Shown here: positions 63,334-64,000 of the stretch, in pieces
Layout of the letters: each line of letters begins with the position of its first letter
Numbering within the stretch: the first letter of the stretch is position 1
NCBI RefSeq assembly: GCF_022803015.1
Contig: NZ_JAFKON010000007.1
Span: 1-64,000, forward strand
Source of the DNA: Arthrobacter humicola
GTDB taxonomy: Bacteria; Actinomycetota; Actinomycetes; Actinomycetales; Micrococcaceae
DNA length: 64,000 bases
Direction of reading: 5' to 3'
Notes under the pieces: generated by a model
Database searches by the model: none
What the model was told of the DNA's origin: nothing
The model's input: the letters and a program-made list of their open reading frames with translations, nothing else
Program-made: the position numbers and the translations under genes

Positions 63334-64000
63334 GCCTGCGGACCGCAGTGTCCGGCAGTCCATAGCAACGGATACCGCGGCACCGGCCGAGTCAGCCGCA
63401 CCATCGGCCGAGTCAGCCGCGTCGCCGGCTGAGTCGTCCGTGGCGTCATCGGCCGAGTTATCCGCGTCGCCGGCCGAGTCATCTGCGGCGTCATCGCCAG
63501 AGACGTCCGTGCCCCGCGCGCCCGAAACGCCCCGCGGCGGGCCGGGCCCGTGGCGGCGTCTGGCCTTCCGGACCCGCTTGTGGGCCAAACGCGCGAGGAT
63601 CGTTGGCGTCCGGGTCGCGCGGCTGGTCCGCACGGGGATGCAGCGCCTGTGGCCCGGCATCCTGTACCTGCTCCGGGCTGTACAGCGGAAGTGGCGGCGT
63701 TCGCTGCAGTTCCGGACGGTCCTGACCACGCTGATGCTTGCCATGGGCTCGTTCGCGGTGGTGGGCGCCTACCTGTCCAACCAGATCGCCAACAACCTGT
63801 TCCAGGAGCGGCTCGCCCAGGCCGAATCGGAGACGCGGTACAACGTCAAGCAGGTCCAGGACACGTTCGACGGTGCCCAGGTCACCGACCAGTCGAGCGT
63901 CATCACCCTGGTCTATGACACCCTGAACGCGGTCGAAGGCCGCGGATCCGTGATCCAGCGGCGCTACGTCTTCGAGGCCATGCCGGAGCAGACCAAGCCC
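63305..64000 (+). CDS. mtrB: Sensor histidine kinase MtrB, N-terminal part (cut by window end)
   Basis: The reading frame is open from inside mtrA to the end of the window with no stop. About 232 residues are visible. Residues 25-65 form an Ala/Glu/Ser/Pro repeat. Then come an arginine-rich cytoplasmic region with FRTRLWAKRARIVGV and a membrane segment (VLTTLMLAMGSFAVVGAYLS). The start of the extracellular sensor domain follows (QIANNLFQERLAQAESETRYNV). This matches MtrB; the second membrane segment, HAMP and kinase domains lie beyond the window. The start is uncertain: GTG 63305 or 63308 inside mtrA are the first possible codons, and later GTGs near 63439 or 63510 are alternatives. Confidence 0.85.
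   Translation, partial: MVSAIKQVPEPADRSVRQSIATDTAAPAESAAPSAESAASPAESSVASSAELSASPAESSAASSPETSVPRAPETPRGGPGPWRRLAFRTRLWAKRARIVGVRVARLVRTGMQRLWPGILYLLRAVQRKWRRSLQFRTVLTTLMLAMGSFAVVGAYLSNQIANNLFQERLAQAESETRYNVKQVQDTFDGAQVTDQSSVITLVYDTLNAVEGRGSVIQRRYVFEAMPEQTKP
63386..63496 (+). repeat. 21-24-bp imperfect tandem repeat in mtrB
   Basis: Five units beginning GCCGAGTCA or a close variant, encoding AESAAPS, AESAASP, AESSVASS, AELSASP and AESSAASS. It lies in the predicted cytoplasmic N-terminal tail of the kinase. Confidence 0.8.

Overview
The window is high-GC DNA from an actinobacterium. Gene content and order point to the Micrococcaceae, most likely an Arthrobacter or Pseudarthrobacter relative: the coproporphyrin-dependent haem genes chdC-cpfC-hemC-hemD-hemB-hemL, AdnAB in place of RecBCD, NudC and UvrD2 beside AdnAB as in Mycobacterium, an MtrA-MtrB pair, a SigK/RskA-type pair, an UPF0182 protein and many start codons without a Shine-Dalgarno sequence. 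The species assignment is inference. The left end is a contig end: bases 1-164 are not genomic, because a Nextera tagmentation adapter (131-164) joins the real sequence at 165. The window is therefore from a draft assembly.

Layout. 165-603: 3' end of a membrane-anchored surface protein and a strong terminator. 639-8166: a translationally coupled haem operon with a luciferase-like oxidoreductase inserted before hemL. 8188-10625 (minus): a polar amino-acid ABC transporter. 11042-12266: a divergent DnaQ-like exonuclease and an alkyltransferase-like protein. 12263-31256: a long genome-maintenance and envelope island (AdnA, AdnB, an aminoglycoside-phosphotransferase-fold protein, NudC, UvrD2, a YgjP-type metallopeptidase, a Zincin_2 protein, a PDZ/Lon-type protease, UPF0182) whose order parallels the mycobacterial chromosome. 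31472-31898: two identical initiator tRNA genes, each with its own terminator. 31951-38591: photolyase, PspA, a TPM-domain protein and an HtrA-like protease, i.e. light-damage and envelope-stress functions.

38835-43570: electron-transfer flavoprotein, a PIG-L deacetylase, gluconokinase and gluconate permease. 43606-46965 (minus): anti-sigma and ECF sigma factor, TrmL and a J-domain protein. 47107-47789: remains of a diacylglycerol-kinase-like gene. 47851-50130: DoxX, a cysteine-rich HTH regulator diverging from it, and a DMT exporter. 50237-54106: cysteine desulfurase, a ferredoxin-reductase-like flavoprotein (minus) and MnmA, the sulfur-relay route to 2-thiouridine in tRNA. 54425-60001: a complete dipeptide/oligopeptide ABC transporter with a fused double ATPase. 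60195-62456: chorismate mutase, a MetE-like protein and a DUF4166 protein (minus). 62659-64000: MtrA and the start of MtrB, cut by the window end.

Most genes are ordinary core actinobacterial genes, and I found no phage, IS element, CRISPR array or defence island. The most interesting signals are a recurring TANNNT box exactly six bases before nine start codons (a leaderless-transcript signature), a paired GAGATAT site between doxX and its regulator, a MetE-like protein with no cysteine, a J-domain/NERD-like fusion, the twice-deleted lipid kinase gene and the adapter junction at the contig end.
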